Shown here: one piece after another, positions 26,251 through 36,058 of the stretch | How the letters are laid out: every line of letters starts with the position of its first letter | How positions within the stretch are numbered: the first letter of the stretch is position 1 | Origin: Halomonas piscis | GTDB lineage: Bacteria; Pseudomonadota; Gammaproteobacteria; Pseudomonadales; Halomonadaceae | Direction of reading: 5' to 3' | DNA length: 64,000 bases | NCBI RefSeq assembly: GCF_031886125.1 | Contig: NZ_CP119391.1 | Location: forward strand, 682,001 to 746,000 | Translations under genes and position numbers: made by a program | Notes under the pieces: model-generated | Databases searched by the model: none | What the model saw: only the letters and a program-made list of their open reading frames with translations | Told to the model about the DNA's origin: nothing

Positions 26251-28761
26251 ATGTTGATTAGTCGCCGTCATTTTCTCAAAGGCACCCTAAGCGGCACGGC
26301 GGCCGGCGCGGCCGCCGCCCTGGTGGGCCCGGGGCTTTTGACCCGCACCGCCGAAGCCGAGGTGACCGCAGAGGGCGTATGGAAAACCGCCGGCTCCCAC
26401 TGGGGGGCGATGAATGCCCTGGTCAAGGGCGGCCGTGTGGCCGAGATCAAGCCGTTTGACGTGGACCGCTATCCCACCGAGATGCTCAAGGGCATCAAGG
26501 GGCTGATCTACAACCCCTCGCGCATCCGCTACCCCATGGTGCGCCTGGAGTGGCTGAAAAACCGCCACAAGGGCGATCGCACCACCCGGGGCGACAACCG
26601 CTTTGTGCGCCTGACCTGGGACGCCGCGCTGGATCTGTTCCACGAAGAGCTCGAACGCGTCCAGCGCGAGCACGGTCCGTCCGGCCTCTATGCCGGGGCC
26701 ACCGGCTGGCGCCAGACCGGCCAGGTGCACAGCTGCGGTAACCACATGCAGCGCGCGGTGGGCATGCACGGCAACTTCGTCAAGAAGGTGGGGGACTACT
26801 CCACCGGCGCGGGCCAGGTGATCCTGCCCTACGTGCTGGGGTCCACCGAAGTCTACAGCCAGGGCACCTCCTGGCCGCTGATCCTCGAGAACAGCAAGAC
26901 CGTGGTGCTGTGGGGCAACGATCTGTACAAGAATCTGCAGGTGGGCTGGAACTGCGAAACCCACGAGTCCTACGCCTATCTGGAAAAGCTCAAGGAAAAG
27001 ATCGAGGACGGCAGCATCCGCGTGATCAGCGTGGACCCGGTGCGCACCAAGACACAGAACTACCTTGGCTGCGAGCAGCGCTACGTCAATCCCATGACCG
27101 ACGTGGCCTTCATGCTGGGCATTGCCCATACGCTGTACAACGAAGACCTCCACGACCCTGACTTCATCAAGGCTTATGCGCTGGGATTTGACGACTTCAT
27201 CGACTATGTCCAGGGCGAAGGCGACGACGGCGAAGAGAAAACGCCCGAATGGGCGGCGGATATCTGCGGCGTCGAGGCCGACGAGATTCGAGAGTTTGCC
27301 CGCCTGCTGGCAGGCGATCGCACCCAGCTTTTATTTGGCTGGGCGATCCAGCGTCAGCAGCACGGCGAGCAGCCCTACTGGATGGGAGCCGTCATTGCCT
27401 CCATGCTGGGCCAGATCGGCCTCCCCGGCGGCGGCATCAGCTACGGCCACCACTACAGCTCCATCGGCGTGCCGTCGTCCGGCGCCAGCGCGCCGGGCGC
27501 CTACCCGCGCAACGTCGATGCCGGCAAAAAGCCCGAGCACGACAACGACGACTTCAAGGGCGCAAGCTCGACCATCCCCGTGGCGCGCTGGATCGACGCC
27601 ATCCTCAATCCCGGCGAAACCATCCAGTACAACGGCAGCGAAGTCACCTTCCCGGACATCCGCATGTGCGTGTTCAGCGGCTGTAACCCCTGGCACCATC
27701 ACCAGGATCACAACCGCATGAAAAAGGCGTTCCACAACCTCGAGTCGGTGGTCACCATCGACTACTCGTGGAACGCTACCTGCCGGTTCTCCGATTTGGT
27801 GCTGCCGGCCTGCACCCAGTTTGAGCGCAACGACCTCGATATCTACGGCACCTACTCCAACCGTGGGCTGGTGGCCATGCACAAGCTGGTGGATCCGGTG
27901 TTTCATTCGCGCAGCGACTTCGACATCTTCACCGACCTTTGCCGGCGTTTCGGCCGCGACGAGGAGTATCGCCGCGGGCTCGACGAAATGGGCTGGGTAG
28001 AAAAGCTCTACAACGAGTGCCGCGAAGCCAACAAGGACTTCAAGCCGGCCACCGGCGGCCACGATACCGACCCCGGCATGCCAAGCTTCAAGTCGTTCTG
28101 GGAGGCGGGCTACGTGGACTTCGGCCGCGGGGAAAACTGGGTGCGCCACGCTGACTTCCGCAAGGCGCCGGAAGTCAGCGCGCTGGGGACGCCGTCAGGG
28201 TTTATCGAGATTTCCAGCCGCAAGATCGGCCGCTTCGACTACGACGACTGCCGTTCGCACCCGACCTGGATGGAGAAGGCCGAGCGCTCCCACGGTGGCC
28301 CCAACTCCGAGCGCTTCCCGCTGTGGCTGCAGTCGGTCCACCCGGACAAGCGCCTGCACTCGCAGATGTGCGAGTCCGAAGAGTGGCGCGCCACCTACAC
28401 CGTGCAGGGCCGCGAGCCCCTCTACATCGGCCCGGACGACGCCGAAAAGCGCGGCATCAAAGACGGCGACCTGGTGCGTGTGTTCAACGACCGCGGCCAG
28501 CTGCTGGCCGGTGCCGTGGTGTCGGACAACTTCCCCGAGGGCGTGGTACGCCTGCAGGAGGGCGCCTGGTATGGCCCGGTGGGGCCGGAAATCGGCGCGC
28601 TGGATACCTACGGCGACCCCAATACGCTGACCCTGGACGTGGGCACGTCAAAGCTTGCTCAGGCACCCAGTGCCAACACCTGCGTGGTGGAGATCGAGCG
28701 CTTTGACGGCGAAGCGCCGGCGGTGACCTCCTTTGGCGGCCCCGAAGAGGTGGCCTTATGA
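26251..28761 (+). CDS. torA: Trimethylamine N-oxide reductase TorA
   Basis: An 836-residue periplasmic molybdoenzyme that reduces TMAO to trimethylamine. It has a twin-arginine signal (SRRHFLKG) in the first ~35 residues. The DMSO-reductase fold follows, with the GDYSTGAG segment near residue 180 that supplies the molybdenum-binding serine, and a C-terminal molybdopterin dinucleotide domain. There is no N-terminal iron-sulfur motif, as expected for TorA/BisC-type enzymes. torC is upstream and the dedicated chaperone gene torD overlaps its 3' end by ATGA. Confidence 0.95.
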   Translation: MLISRRHFLKGTLSGTAAGAAAALVGPGLLTRTAEAEVTAEGVWKTAGSHWGAMNALVKGGRVAEIKPFDVDRYPTEMLKGIKGLIYNPSRIRYPMVRLEWLKNRHKGDRTTRGDNRFVRLTWDAALDLFHEELERVQREHGPSGLYAGATGWRQTGQVHSCGNHMQRAVGMHGNFVKKVGDYSTGAGQVILPYVLGSTEVYSQGTSWPLILENSKTVVLWGNDLYKNLQVGWNCETHESYAYLEKLKEKIEDGSIRVISVDPVRTKTQNYLGCEQRYVNPMTDVAFMLGIAHTLYNEDLHDPDFIKAYALGFDDFIDYVQGEGDDGEEKTPEWAADICGVEADEIREFARLLAGDRTQLLFGWAIQRQQHGEQPYWMGAVIASMLGQIGLPGGGISYGHHYSSIGVPSSGASAPGAYPRNVDAGKKPEHDNDDFKGASSTIPVARWIDAILNPGETIQYNGSEVTFPDIRMCVFSGCNPWHHHQDHNRMKKAFHNLESVVTIDYSWNATCRFSDLVLPACTQFERNDLDIYGTYSNRGLVAMHKLVDPVFHSRSDFDIFTDLCRRFGRDEEYRRGLDEMGWVEKLYNECREANKDFKPATGGHDTDPGMPSFKSFWEAGYVDFGRGENWVRHADFRKAPEVSALGTPSGFIEISSRKIGRFDYDDCRSHPTWMEKAERSHGGPNSERFPLWLQSVHPDKRLHSQMCESEEWRATYTVQGREPLYIGPDDAEKRGIKDGDLVRVFNDRGQLLAGAVVSDNFPEGVVRLQEGAWYGPVGPEIGALDTYGDPNTLTLDVGTSKLAQAPSANTCVVEIERFDGEAPAVTSFGGPEEVAL

Positions 28762-29435
28762 GCCGAGGCGCTGCGGCCGAAAACGCCGGCGAGCCGGTAG
28801 TGGGGCAGGACGACGCCGTGCTGTGCCGCTGGCTTGCCACGCTGCTGAGTGCCGAGCTTGATGAAGACACCCTGGCAAGCTACCGCCGGGGCGACGCCGG
28901 GCCGCTGTTTGACCTTTTGCGCGAGCGCGGCCTGAGCGAAGCTAGCTCCCGGGTGGAAAAGGCGCTCAAGGGACTGGTGCTGCTGCCCGAGCCCCGGCTT
29001 GAGCTGGCAGCGGATTTTGCCGAGCTGTTTCTGGTGGACGGACGCAGCGCTGCGCCGCCCTACGCTTCGCTCTATACCGAGCCGGCGGCGCGCCTTCATG
29101 GCGAAGCGGCGGCGCGCATGGAGGCGCGGCTGGCGGCGGCGGGCTTTGCGGTGAAAGACGGCGTCGGCGAGCCGGCGGATCACCTGGCGGTGATGCTCGA
29201 CTATCTGGCAAGCGCTCTGGAATCCGCCTCGCCCGCTGCCGACAGCAAAATAGGCAGCATGGCAGGCAGCAAAGAGGGCGGGGAAACACCCGGGGCCTTC
29301 ATCCGCGCCGAGCTTTCCCCCTGGCTGCCGGCACTGGCCCGGCGCTGCGAACGGGTAAGCACGGCGAGCGATTTTTATCCCGCCGTGGTTGCCCTGGCCT
29401 CGGCCTACGTCGACTGGCTCAGCCAGAACCAGTAG
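28758..29435 (+). CDS. torD: TorA maturation chaperone TorD
   Basis: A 225-residue cytoplasmic all-helical chaperone of the TorD/DmsD family, which binds the TorA signal and helps insert the molybdenum cofactor before Tat export. The family motif ExxDHL is present as [11 protein letters not shown] in the middle. A low-complexity insert (residues ~160-175, [15 protein letters not shown]) is unusual. Its start overlaps torA. Its last 31 bases overlap the end of a microprotein gene on the opposite strand. Confidence 0.9.
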   Translation: MSRGAAAENAGEPVVGQDDAVLCRWLATLLSAELDEDTLASYRRGDAGPLFDLLRERGLSEASSRVEKALKGLVLLPEPRLELAADFAELFLVDGRSAAPPYASLYTEPAARLHGEAAARMEARLAAAGFAVKDGVGEPADHLAVMLDYLASALESASPAADSKIGSMAGSKEGGETPGAFIRAELSPWLPALARRCERVSTASDFYPAVVALASAYVDWLSQNQ

Positions 29436-29485
29436 ACGATAAAGCCGATCAGGCCAAGGCCTGCAAGGTTCACGATGATGCTCAT
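29405..29485 (-). CDS. 26-residue single-span membrane microprotein after copA
   Basis: The encoded peptide starts [19 protein letters not shown] and ends FWLSQST; nearly all of it is one membrane helix. The ATG overlaps the copA TGA (ATGA), and AAGGAGG lies 5 bases upstream, so translation is well supported. The sequence resembles the N-terminal anchor of small cupredoxin-like proteins sometimes found after CopA genes, which suggests either a truncated remnant or a true microprotein. This resemblance is from memory and unverified. It ends inside the convergent torD gene. Confidence 0.6.
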   Translation of the reverse strand: MSIIVNLAGLGLIGFIVYWFWLSQST

Positions 29486-32067
29486 GCAGCCTCCTTCTGT
29501 TCCCGGGGCTCGGTGCTGCCGTCGGCAGCGCTTTCGGTCGCGACGTTTTCCTCGCCGCGCGGGGTAAACAGCCGCAGGCGGTTGGCGTTGCTCACTACGG
29601 TGATCGACGACAGCGACATGGCGGCCCCTGCGATCATCGGCGAGAGCAGCATGCCGGTCAGCGGGTAAAACACCCCAGCAGCGATGGGGATGCACAGGGC
29701 GTTGTAGCCAAAAGCCCCGGCCAGGTTCTGCTTGATGTTGGCAAGCGTGGCCTGGCTGAGCTCGATGGCAGTGGCGACGCCGTGCAGCGAGCCGCGCATC
29801 AGCGTCATGCCCGCGCTTTCAATGGCCACGTCGGTGCCCTGGCCGATGGCAAAGCCGACGTCGGCCCGGGCCAGCGCCGGGGCGTCGTTGATGCCGTCGC
29901 CGACCATGCCGACGACGTGGCCTTCCTCTTGCAGCCGCTCGATTTCTGCGTGCTTGTCCTCGGGCTTGAGCCCGGCGCGGCAGTCCTCGATCCCCACCTC
30001 ATCGCCCACGGCCCGGGCGGTGTGGCGGTTGTCCCCGGTGAGCATGATGACGTGCAGGCCGTCTGCCTGGAGCCTGGCTATGGCGCTTTTGGCGTCTTCC
30101 CGCACCGGGTCGCTGACGCCGAACAGCGCGGCGAGCCGGCCGCCCACGGCAAGATAGACGATGGTGCGCGCCTTGTCCTCGAGCGCCCGGGCGCTGTCGC
30201 TGCCGGCGGAAAGATCGATGCCGGCCTCTTTCAGCAGCTGAGCGTTGCCCAGCAGCAGCTTGCCGGCGTCGCTCTGGGCCTTGACGCCGCCGCCGGTGAC
30301 GCTGTCAAAGTCGCGGATGTCGGCGGCGTCAACGCCTTTTTCCTCCTCGCAGTAGCCAAGCAGGGCGGTGGCCAGCGGGTGCTCGGAGCCGCGCTCCAGG
30401 GCGGCCACGTAGCTCAGCGCGTCGTGCTCGCGGCCGGCGAGCACTTTTGCCTCGGTGACGCGGGGATTGCCTTCGGTCAGGGTGCCGGTCTTGTCCACCA
30501 CCAGCGCGGTGAGCTTGCTCGCGGTTTGCAGCGCCTCGCCGTTTCTCACCAGCACGCCGTGCTCGGCGGCCTTGCCCACGCCGATCATGGTGGAAATCGG
30601 CGTGGCCAGGCCCAGCGCGCAGGGGCAGGCGATGATCAGTACCGACGTCGCCGCCACCAGCATGTGGATCACCCGCTCGTCCGTGCCGAAATTGAACCAG
30701 GCCAGGGCGGTAAGCACGGCGATGATCATCACCGAGGGCACAAACACGCTGGAGACCTTGTCGGCCAGGTCGCCGATGGGCGGGCGCGAGCCCTGGGCGC
30801 TGGCTACCTGCCGGGTAATCTGCCCAAGGCGGGTGTTGTTGCCCACCCGGGTGGCGCGGTAAACAAGCCCGCCCTTGCCGTTGACCGTGCCGGCGCTGAC
30901 CTCGCTGCCTTCGTGCTTGGCCACCGGAACCGGCTCGCCGGTGAGCATGGATTCGTCGATGTGGCTCTGGCCTTCGGTCACGTCGCCGTCCACCGGCAGG
31001 CGTTCGCCCGGGCGCACGCGGATGTGATCGCCTTCCCGGACGGCGTCGATATCGATTTCCTGCTCCTCGCCGTCGCGGATCACCCGGGCGGTGCGGGTTT
31101 GCAGGTCGAGAAGGCGCTTGAGCGCGTCGCTGGTGCGTCCCCGAGCCTTGAGCTCCATGGCGTTGCCCAGAAGGATCAGCCCGATGACCATGGCCGAGGC
31201 TTCAAAATAAATCCCCCGAGCGGCTTCGGGCAGCCAGGGTCCCAGCAGCACCACGACCATGGAATAAAGCCAGGCGGTACCGGTACCCATGGCCACCAGG
31301 GTATCCATGTTGGCCTGGTGGTGTTTGGCGTTTTTCCACGCGCCGGTGAAAAAGTGCCGGCCGGGAAAGGCCATGATGGCCAGGGTCAGCGCGCCGATCA
31401 CCAGCCAGTAAAGCCTTCCTGTGCCGACGGGGTCGGGGTGATAGACAAACATGCTGGCCATGAGCGGCACGGCCAGCGCCAGGGAGGCAATGCTGCCCCT
31501 GAGGCGCTTTTTGTAGTCCCGGGCTTCCTGCTGCGCCCGGGTCATTTCGGCGTCGCGCACGTCCACGATCGGCTCGGCGTCGTAGCCGACGCCCTGGACG
31601 GCATCGATCAGCGCGTTTTCCTCGGCGTTACCCGTCACCTCGGCGGTATGGGTGCCGAAGTTGACCGCGGCGGAGGTCACGCCCGAGGTGCGCTCAAGCG
31701 CCTGCTGCACGGTTTTCACGCAGCTGGCGCAAGTCATGCCGCTCACCGCCAGGCGGGTCGTCTCGCCGCCGGCGGGCCTTTCGCGGCTGTCGGCTGTTCC
31801 AGCGGCGTCAGCGTCCGACGATTCGGCGCTGTCTGCGCCGTCGCCGGCCGTGGGGGCGTCGGGATCGCCGGGCGGGAAGCCGGCGTCCGCCAGCGTGCGG
31901 TCGAGGGCATCACCGTCGAGGGCGGCGGTCACCTCCAGGCGTTTTTCGGCCGGAGTGCCCACCACGTCGGCGTTGTCATCGTGGGCCTGAATGGCCTCAC
32001 GCATGCGTTTGACGCAGCCCTGGCAGTTCATGCCGGGCACGTAGCGCGTCAGTGTTTGCGACTTCAT
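29482..32067 (-). CDS. copA: Cu(I)-exporting P1B-type ATPase CopA
   Basis: An 861-residue pump that removes Cu(I) from the cytoplasm. Two N-terminal heavy-metal-binding domains are present (GMNCQGC, C15/C18; GMTCASC, C113/C116), joined by an acidic linker. They are followed by eight expected membrane helices, the CPC metal site ([11 protein letters not shown]), DKTGT, and [18 protein letters not shown]. The last helix carries MSLSS, the mark of Cu(I) over Zn(II) transport. I chose the ATG at 32067, after GAGGAGAC. The start overlaps the upstream merR gene by 4 bases. Confidence 0.95.
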   Translation of the reverse strand: MKSQTLTRYVPGMNCQGCVKRMREAIQAHDDNADVVGTPAEKRLEVTAALDGDALDRTLADAGFPPGDPDAPTAGDGADSAESSDADAAGTADSRERPAGGETTRLAVSGMTCASCVKTVQQALERTSGVTSAAVNFGTHTAEVTGNAEENALIDAVQGVGYDAEPIVDVRDAEMTRAQQEARDYKKRLRGSIASLALAVPLMASMFVYHPDPVGTGRLYWLVIGALTLAIMAFPGRHFFTGAWKNAKHHQANMDTLVAMGTGTAWLYSMVVVLLGPWLPEAARGIYFEASAMVIGLILLGNAMELKARGRTSDALKRLLDLQTRTARVIRDGEEQEIDIDAVREGDHIRVRPGERLPVDGDVTEGQSHIDESMLTGEPVPVAKHEGSEVSAGTVNGKGGLVYRATRVGNNTRLGQITRQVASAQGSRPPIGDLADKVSSVFVPSVMIIAVLTALAWFNFGTDERVIHMLVAATSVLIIACPCALGLATPISTMIGVGKAAEHGVLVRNGEALQTASKLTALVVDKTGTLTEGNPRVTEAKVLAGREHDALSYVAALERGSEHPLATALLGYCEEEKGVDAADIRDFDSVTGGGVKAQSDAGKLLLGNAQLLKEAGIDLSAGSDSARALEDKARTIVYLAVGGRLAALFGVSDPVREDAKSAIARLQADGLHVIMLTGDNRHTARAVGDEVGIEDCRAGLKPEDKHAEIERLQEEGHVVGMVGDGINDAPALARADVGFAIGQGTDVAIESAGMTLMRGSLHGVATAIELSQATLANIKQNLAGAFGYNALCIPIAAGVFYPLTGMLLSPMIAGAAMSLSSITVVSNANRLRLFTPRGEENVATESAADGSTEPREQKEAA

Positions 32068-32477
32068 GGCGTCTCCTCGGGAAAGCTTTCGATCAGGCGG
32101 CATACGCTGTGCCCGTCCGGGGTGCCGTCGGGCATGTCCTGCCAGCTGGCCAGGGCCGCCTCCATGCGCGTGGCCAGGGCCTCGAGCTCGGCGATGCGAG
32201 CGCGTATGCGCGGCAGCCGCGAGGCCAGCAGGTCGCGCACCAGCGGGCAGGGCGAGTCGCCCTGGTCGGCGTGGGCGAGTATGTCGCGGATTTCCGCGAC
32301 GCTGAAGCCCAGCATGCGCGCCCGCTGGATGAATCCCAGGCGCTCAAGGTCGTGATCGTTGAACAGCTGGTAGCCGTTATCCGGATGGCGCTCGGGCGAC
32401 AGCAGTCCTTCGCGCACGTAGTGGCGCACAGTTTCGGCGGTAACGCCCGCCCGGCGGGCAAGTTCGCTGACTTTCAC
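32064..32477 (-). CDS. MerR-family metal-responsive regulator of copA
   Basis: A 137-residue MerR protein with the N-terminal winged helix ([24 protein letters not shown]), the dimerisation helix and a C-terminal metal region. Cysteines are at 77 and 126, with His123 nearby. The CueR pair (C112 and C120) is absent. The C-terminus (HSVCRLIES) looks more like ZntR/CadR proteins. Overlap with copA and an upstream MerR-type promoter imply control of its own operon. Copper is the likely inducer from context, but another metal cannot be excluded. Confidence 0.88.
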   Translation of the reverse strand: MKVSELARRAGVTAETVRHYVREGLLSPERHPDNGYQLFNDHDLERLGFIQRARMLGFSVAEIRDILAHADQGDSPCPLVRDLLASRLPRIRARIAELEALATRMEAALASWQDMPDGTPDGHSVCRLIESFPEETP

Positions 32478-32518
32478 TGGCGATCCTCCTGGCGGCCTCG
32501 GGCTGAGTGTGCCCGTAG

Positions 32519-32550
32519 TATAAAACCCTTGTGTTACACAAAGGTCAAAG
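32519..32550 (-). promoter_or_regulatory. MerR-type promoter of the merR-copA operon
   Basis: On the minus strand, TTGACC (32545-32550) and TATATA (32519-32524) are separated by 20 bp, the overlong spacer typical of MerR-activated promoters. The spacer holds the near-palindrome CCTTTGTGTAACACAAGG, the expected regulator binding site. Confidence 0.75.
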
Positions 32551-32615
32551 GGCGTCGGGGAAGATATGCCGTGGCCATCGATGGCTTCAGGACTTTAGCT
32601 TATGACAATAAGGCG

Positions 32616-32631
32616 AATAATCTTTATTATT
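32616..32631. promoter_or_regulatory. AT-rich inverted repeat upstream of the FAD oxidoreductase gene
   Basis: AATAAT and ATTATT form a perfect inverted repeat around CTTT, in an AT-rich stretch 63 bp before the start codon. It may be an operator or part of the promoter. The regulator is unknown. Confidence 0.3.
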
Positions 32632-32693
32632 GGCGCTTTCTTGGTGAAAACACCGGGCCAAAAGCGGTTCTAACCACTTGAACAGGGGACTTC

Positions 32694-34571
32694 ATGGCGA
32701 TTACGCGCAGGGATTTTCTCAATGGTGTTGCGATCACTATTGCCGCAGGGGCAACGCCACTAAGCCTGCTAAAAGCCAGTCCGTCGTCAGAGCATCGCTA
32801 TCCGCCTCTGCGTACGGGCATGCGGGGCAACCATCCCGGCTCTTTCGAGGCGGCACACAAGATGGCCCGCGAAGGCCACCGTTTCGCTCTGGGCGGCCTG
32901 GCGGTTAAGGAGACCTACGATCTTGTCGTGGTGGGCGCGGGCATCAGCGGTCTGGCGGCCGCCTGGGTCTACCGGAAGCGCCACCCCGACGCCAGCATTC
33001 TGATTCTGGATAACCATGATGACTTTGGCGGTCACGCCAAGCGCAACGAGTTCGAGGTGGATGACCAAACCTTGCTCAGCTACGGCGGCAGCGAGTCGTT
33101 TCAGTCGCCGGATTCGCTTTTCAGCGATCAGGTCAACGAGCTGCTGGGAGCACTTGGCGTGGAGCACGAGCGCTTTCGTGCCTACTTCGACCGGGACTAT
33201 TACTACCGGCAGGGCATGAGCCGCGGCGTGTTCTTCGACAAGGCGCACTTTGGTGTCGATAAGGTGGTCGGCGGCAACCCCGAAATGGGCGTCGCCGATG
33301 ATTTGCGCCCGGAGCTGCTCAACGGCCGTTCGCTTGAGGCCTATATTCGCGACTTTCCCTTGCCGGAGGAAGCCACGGAAGAGCTGCTTGAGCTGCATCT
33401 GGACCCGCCGGATTACTTACCGCAGATGTCGATGGATGAGAAAGTCGACTACCTGTCCGGCATCAGCTATTACGATTTCCTGAAAAATACGGTCGGCCTG
33501 AGCGACGAGGCGCTGCTGTATTTCCGCTCTACCAGCAATGAGTTCTACGGCTACGGCATCGATGCCATTGCGGCCATCGACGCCTACGAGGTGCGCTATC
33601 CCGGCTTCTCGGCCATGGACTTGCCCGAGCCCGGTGAGGCCGTGAAAGCCGAGCTGGACGATCCTTACATCTACCATTTTCCCGACGGTAACGCTTCCGT
33701 GGCCCGGCTGCTGGTGCGGGACATGATCCCCGGGGTGGCGCCCGGCAGCACCATGGAAGACGTGGTGATGGCCGACTTTGACTACGGCAAGCTGGACCGG
33801 CCCGGTAACGGAGTGCGCCTGCGCCTGAACAGCACCGTGGTACGGGTGGACAACCCCGAAGGGCCGGTGGATGTGGGCTATCTCAACGACGGCGAGCTAA
33901 GGCGTGTTCAGGGCAGGCAGTGCATCATGGCCTGCTACAACATGATGATCCCCGCCATGGTGCCGTCGCTGCCGGCGCGGCAAAAAGAGGCGCTGCATCG
34001 CAACGTCAAGGCGCCGCTGGTGTATACCAAGGTGGTGTTGAAGAACTGGCAGGCGTTCAAGCGGCTGGGCGTGCACTCCATGTACGCCCCGACGGCCCCT
34101 TACAGCCTGGTCAAGCTGGACTATCCGGTCAGCATGGGGGGCTACGAGCATGCTTCCGGCCCGGACGATCCGATTGTGGTGCATATGGTCCAGGTGCCCA
34201 CGGCGGCCAATACCGGTCTGCCCGTGCGCCAGCAGCTGCGCATGGGCAGGGCCGAGCTTCTGGGGCGCTCGTTTGCCGACATGGAAGCCGAGATTCGTCA
34301 GCAGCTGGCAGCCATCCTGGCCATAACGGATGCCGAGCTTGATGGGCTAATCAGTGCAATCACCGTTAACCGCTGGTCTCACGGCTACAGCTACGAAGAA
34401 ACCAGCCTGTTCGATACCACCCCCGAAGCGGAACGCACCATCGAGCTGGCGCGCCAGCGCCATGGCCGCATTGCCATTGCCAACTCGGATGCCGGCTGGA
34501 GTCCCTATATGCACGCTGCTATTGACCAGGCGTTTCGCGCCGTTGACGAACTGACCGGGGAAGAGGGCTGA
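32694..34571 (+). CDS. Tat-exported FAD-dependent oxidoreductase, spermidine dehydrogenase-like
   Basis: A 625-residue flavoprotein. The N-terminus has a twin-arginine signal (TRRDFLNG). A dinucleotide fold follows near residue 78 (DLVVVGAGISGLAAAW), with the second strand ending in LILDNHDDFGGHAKRNEF and a late SHGYSYE segment. This pattern fits amine-oxidising flavoproteins of the SpdH type, which act in the periplasm. The next gene, one base later, is a triheme cytochrome c that could accept the electrons. The family-level call is firm; spermidine as substrate is inferred. The spacer to merR holds both promoters. Confidence 0.7.
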   Translation: MAITRRDFLNGVAITIAAGATPLSLLKASPSSEHRYPPLRTGMRGNHPGSFEAAHKMAREGHRFALGGLAVKETYDLVVVGAGISGLAAAWVYRKRHPDASILILDNHDDFGGHAKRNEFEVDDQTLLSYGGSESFQSPDSLFSDQVNELLGALGVEHERFRAYFDRDYYYRQGMSRGVFFDKAHFGVDKVVGGNPEMGVADDLRPELLNGRSLEAYIRDFPLPEEATEELLELHLDPPDYLPQMSMDEKVDYLSGISYYDFLKNTVGLSDEALLYFRSTSNEFYGYGIDAIAAIDAYEVRYPGFSAMDLPEPGEAVKAELDDPYIYHFPDGNASVARLLVRDMIPGVAPGSTMEDVVMADFDYGKLDRPGNGVRLRLNSTVVRVDNPEGPVDVGYLNDGELRRVQGRQCIMACYNMMIPAMVPSLPARQKEALHRNVKAPLVYTKVVLKNWQAFKRLGVHSMYAPTAPYSLVKLDYPVSMGGYEHASGPDDPIVVHMVQVPTAANTGLPVRQQLRMGRAELLGRSFADMEAEIRQQLAAILAITDAELDGLISAITVNRWSHGYSYEETSLFDTTPEAERTIELARQRHGRIAIANSDAGWSPYMHAAIDQAFRAVDELTGEEG

Positions 34572-35774
34572 ATGATGATCAAACCTGCCACAGTCATGAT
34601 CGCCGTCGCCTTGAGCGCGCACGCCTGGGCGGCTGACGACGCCCGGGTTGAGCAGGGCGAGTACCTGGCCAAGGCAAGCGACTGCGCCGCCTGCCACACG
34701 GCACCCGGCGGTGAGCCCTTTGCCGGCGGCCTGGCCATGCCCACCCCGGTGGGCGACATCTATACCACCAACATTACTCCCGACGCTGATACCGGCATCG
34801 GCGACTATACGCTCGAGCAGTTTGCCGCGGCGCTGCGCCAGGGACAGTCGCCCCACGGGCCCCTGTATCCGGCCATGCCCTACACCAGCTATACCAGGAT
34901 GTCGGATGGCGATATGGAAGCGCTTTATGCCTACTTCATGAACGGAGTGGAGCCGGTCAGCCAGGAAAACCGGCCGGCCGATATTACCTGGCCTTTGAGC
35001 ATGCGCTGGCCGCTGCACCTCTGGAAAGCCGCCTATCTGGACGAAGGCGAGTTCCAGCCCGATGCGTCGCGCTCGGAGGAATGGAACCGCGGTGCTTATC
35101 TGGTCCAGGGGCCCGGCCACTGCGGCTCCTGCCACACGCCTCGGGGCATCGGTTTTCAGCAAAAGGGCATGGACGAAAGCGATGAGGCCTTTTTTGCCGG
35201 CGCGGAGCTGGACGGCTGGTGGGCGACTAGCCTGCGCGGCGACTGGCAGACCGGAATCGGCGCGTTATCGGTTGAAGACATAGCCGAGCTGCTAAAAACC
35301 GGCATGGGCGGGCAGGTCTCGGTGTCGGGCAGCATGTCCGAGGTGGTGCGACATAGCACCCGGCATTTGACCGATGCGGATCGCCGAGCCATTGCGGTTT
35401 ACCTGAAGTCGCTGGCGCCGGACAGGGAAAGTCTCGCCACTAGCGTTGAGCAGCCGACTCAAAACGGCGCCGAGCTGTATAACGAATACTGCTCTACCTG
35501 CCACGGCGATGACGGCTCGGGCTACCCGGACGTCACGCCGGCGCTCGCCGGCAATGCCACCGTCAACGCTGACAACCCAAGCTCGCTGGCGCGAATCATT
35601 CTTGAGGGCACGGAAACGCCGGTGGCAGGGCCCGGGCAGACCCAGCGCCTGATGCCGGGCTATGGCTGGCAGCTCAGCGATGAGCAGATTGCCGAACTCA
35701 TCACCTTCATGCGCAGCCGCTGGGGCAACGAGGCGGAGCCGGTAACGCCCGACCTTGTCGGTGAGCGTCGCTAG
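34572..35774 (+). CDS. Triheme c-type cytochrome, dehydrogenase electron-acceptor type
   Basis: A 400-residue periplasmic protein with a Sec signal (cleavage near HAWA-ADD). Three haem motifs are present: CAACH at 38-42, CGSCH near 184 and CSTCH near 307. This three-domain layout matches cytochrome c subunits of membrane-bound alcohol, gluconate and sorbitol dehydrogenases, which carry electrons to quinone or an oxidase. The gene starts immediately after the FAD oxidoreductase stop, so the pair is one operon. No third small subunit is present. Confidence 0.88.
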   Translation: MMIKPATVMIAVALSAHAWAADDARVEQGEYLAKASDCAACHTAPGGEPFAGGLAMPTPVGDIYTTNITPDADTGIGDYTLEQFAAALRQGQSPHGPLYPAMPYTSYTRMSDGDMEALYAYFMNGVEPVSQENRPADITWPLSMRWPLHLWKAAYLDEGEFQPDASRSEEWNRGAYLVQGPGHCGSCHTPRGIGFQQKGMDESDEAFFAGAELDGWWATSLRGDWQTGIGALSVEDIAELLKTGMGGQVSVSGSMSEVVRHSTRHLTDADRRAIAVYLKSLAPDRESLATSVEQPTQNGAELYNEYCSTCHGDDGSGYPDVTPALAGNATVNADNPSSLARIILEGTETPVAGPGQTQRLMPGYGWQLSDEQIAELITFMRSRWGNEAEPVTPDLVGERR

Positions 35775-35782
35775 GTGCGCCT

Positions 35783-35813
35783 TTGGCGGGCGCTAACGGA
35801 AAAAGCCCGCCAA
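35783..35813 (+). terminator. Stem-loop after the cytochrome c gene, possible terminator
   Basis: TTGGCGGGC and GCCCGCCAA form a 9-bp stem with a 13-base loop, 9 bp after the stop codon. There is no U-run, so it may be an mRNA-stabilising hairpin instead. Confidence 0.4.
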
Positions 35814-35927
35814 CGAGCTGGCCTGGCAACAACGGATCGGCATAATACGACCAATGGATGAGCCGGAAACCTCCCCAAAATGAGCGTTTTCCCTTGAACC
35901 CCGGTGTCGGGTGCGAGAAAAAGAGGC

Positions 35928-35940
35928 TACGTTAAACGTA
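35928..35940. promoter_or_regulatory. 13-bp palindrome upstream of fadL
   Basis: TACGTTAAACGTA is a perfect palindrome around a central A, about 120 bp before the fadL start. It could be an operator for a fatty-acid regulator, but it does not clearly match a known FadR or PsrA site. The rest of the 284-bp spacer shows no gene. Confidence 0.35.
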
Positions 35941-36058
35941 CGTATGAGCCGGGTTCTTTTCCGGCCCGGTGCACGCAGCGCCGGCCTTTATCGCTTAACG
36001 GCCAGCGCGCCTCACCTGCGGCAGAGTCGTAGGTTTCTCGGGGAACAAGGGAACGGCC

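Noticed and set aside
29732-32355. 857-residue open frame on the plus strand opposite copA
   Set aside because: An antisense shadow of copA and merR with repeated Gly/His/Ala composition and no family motifs.
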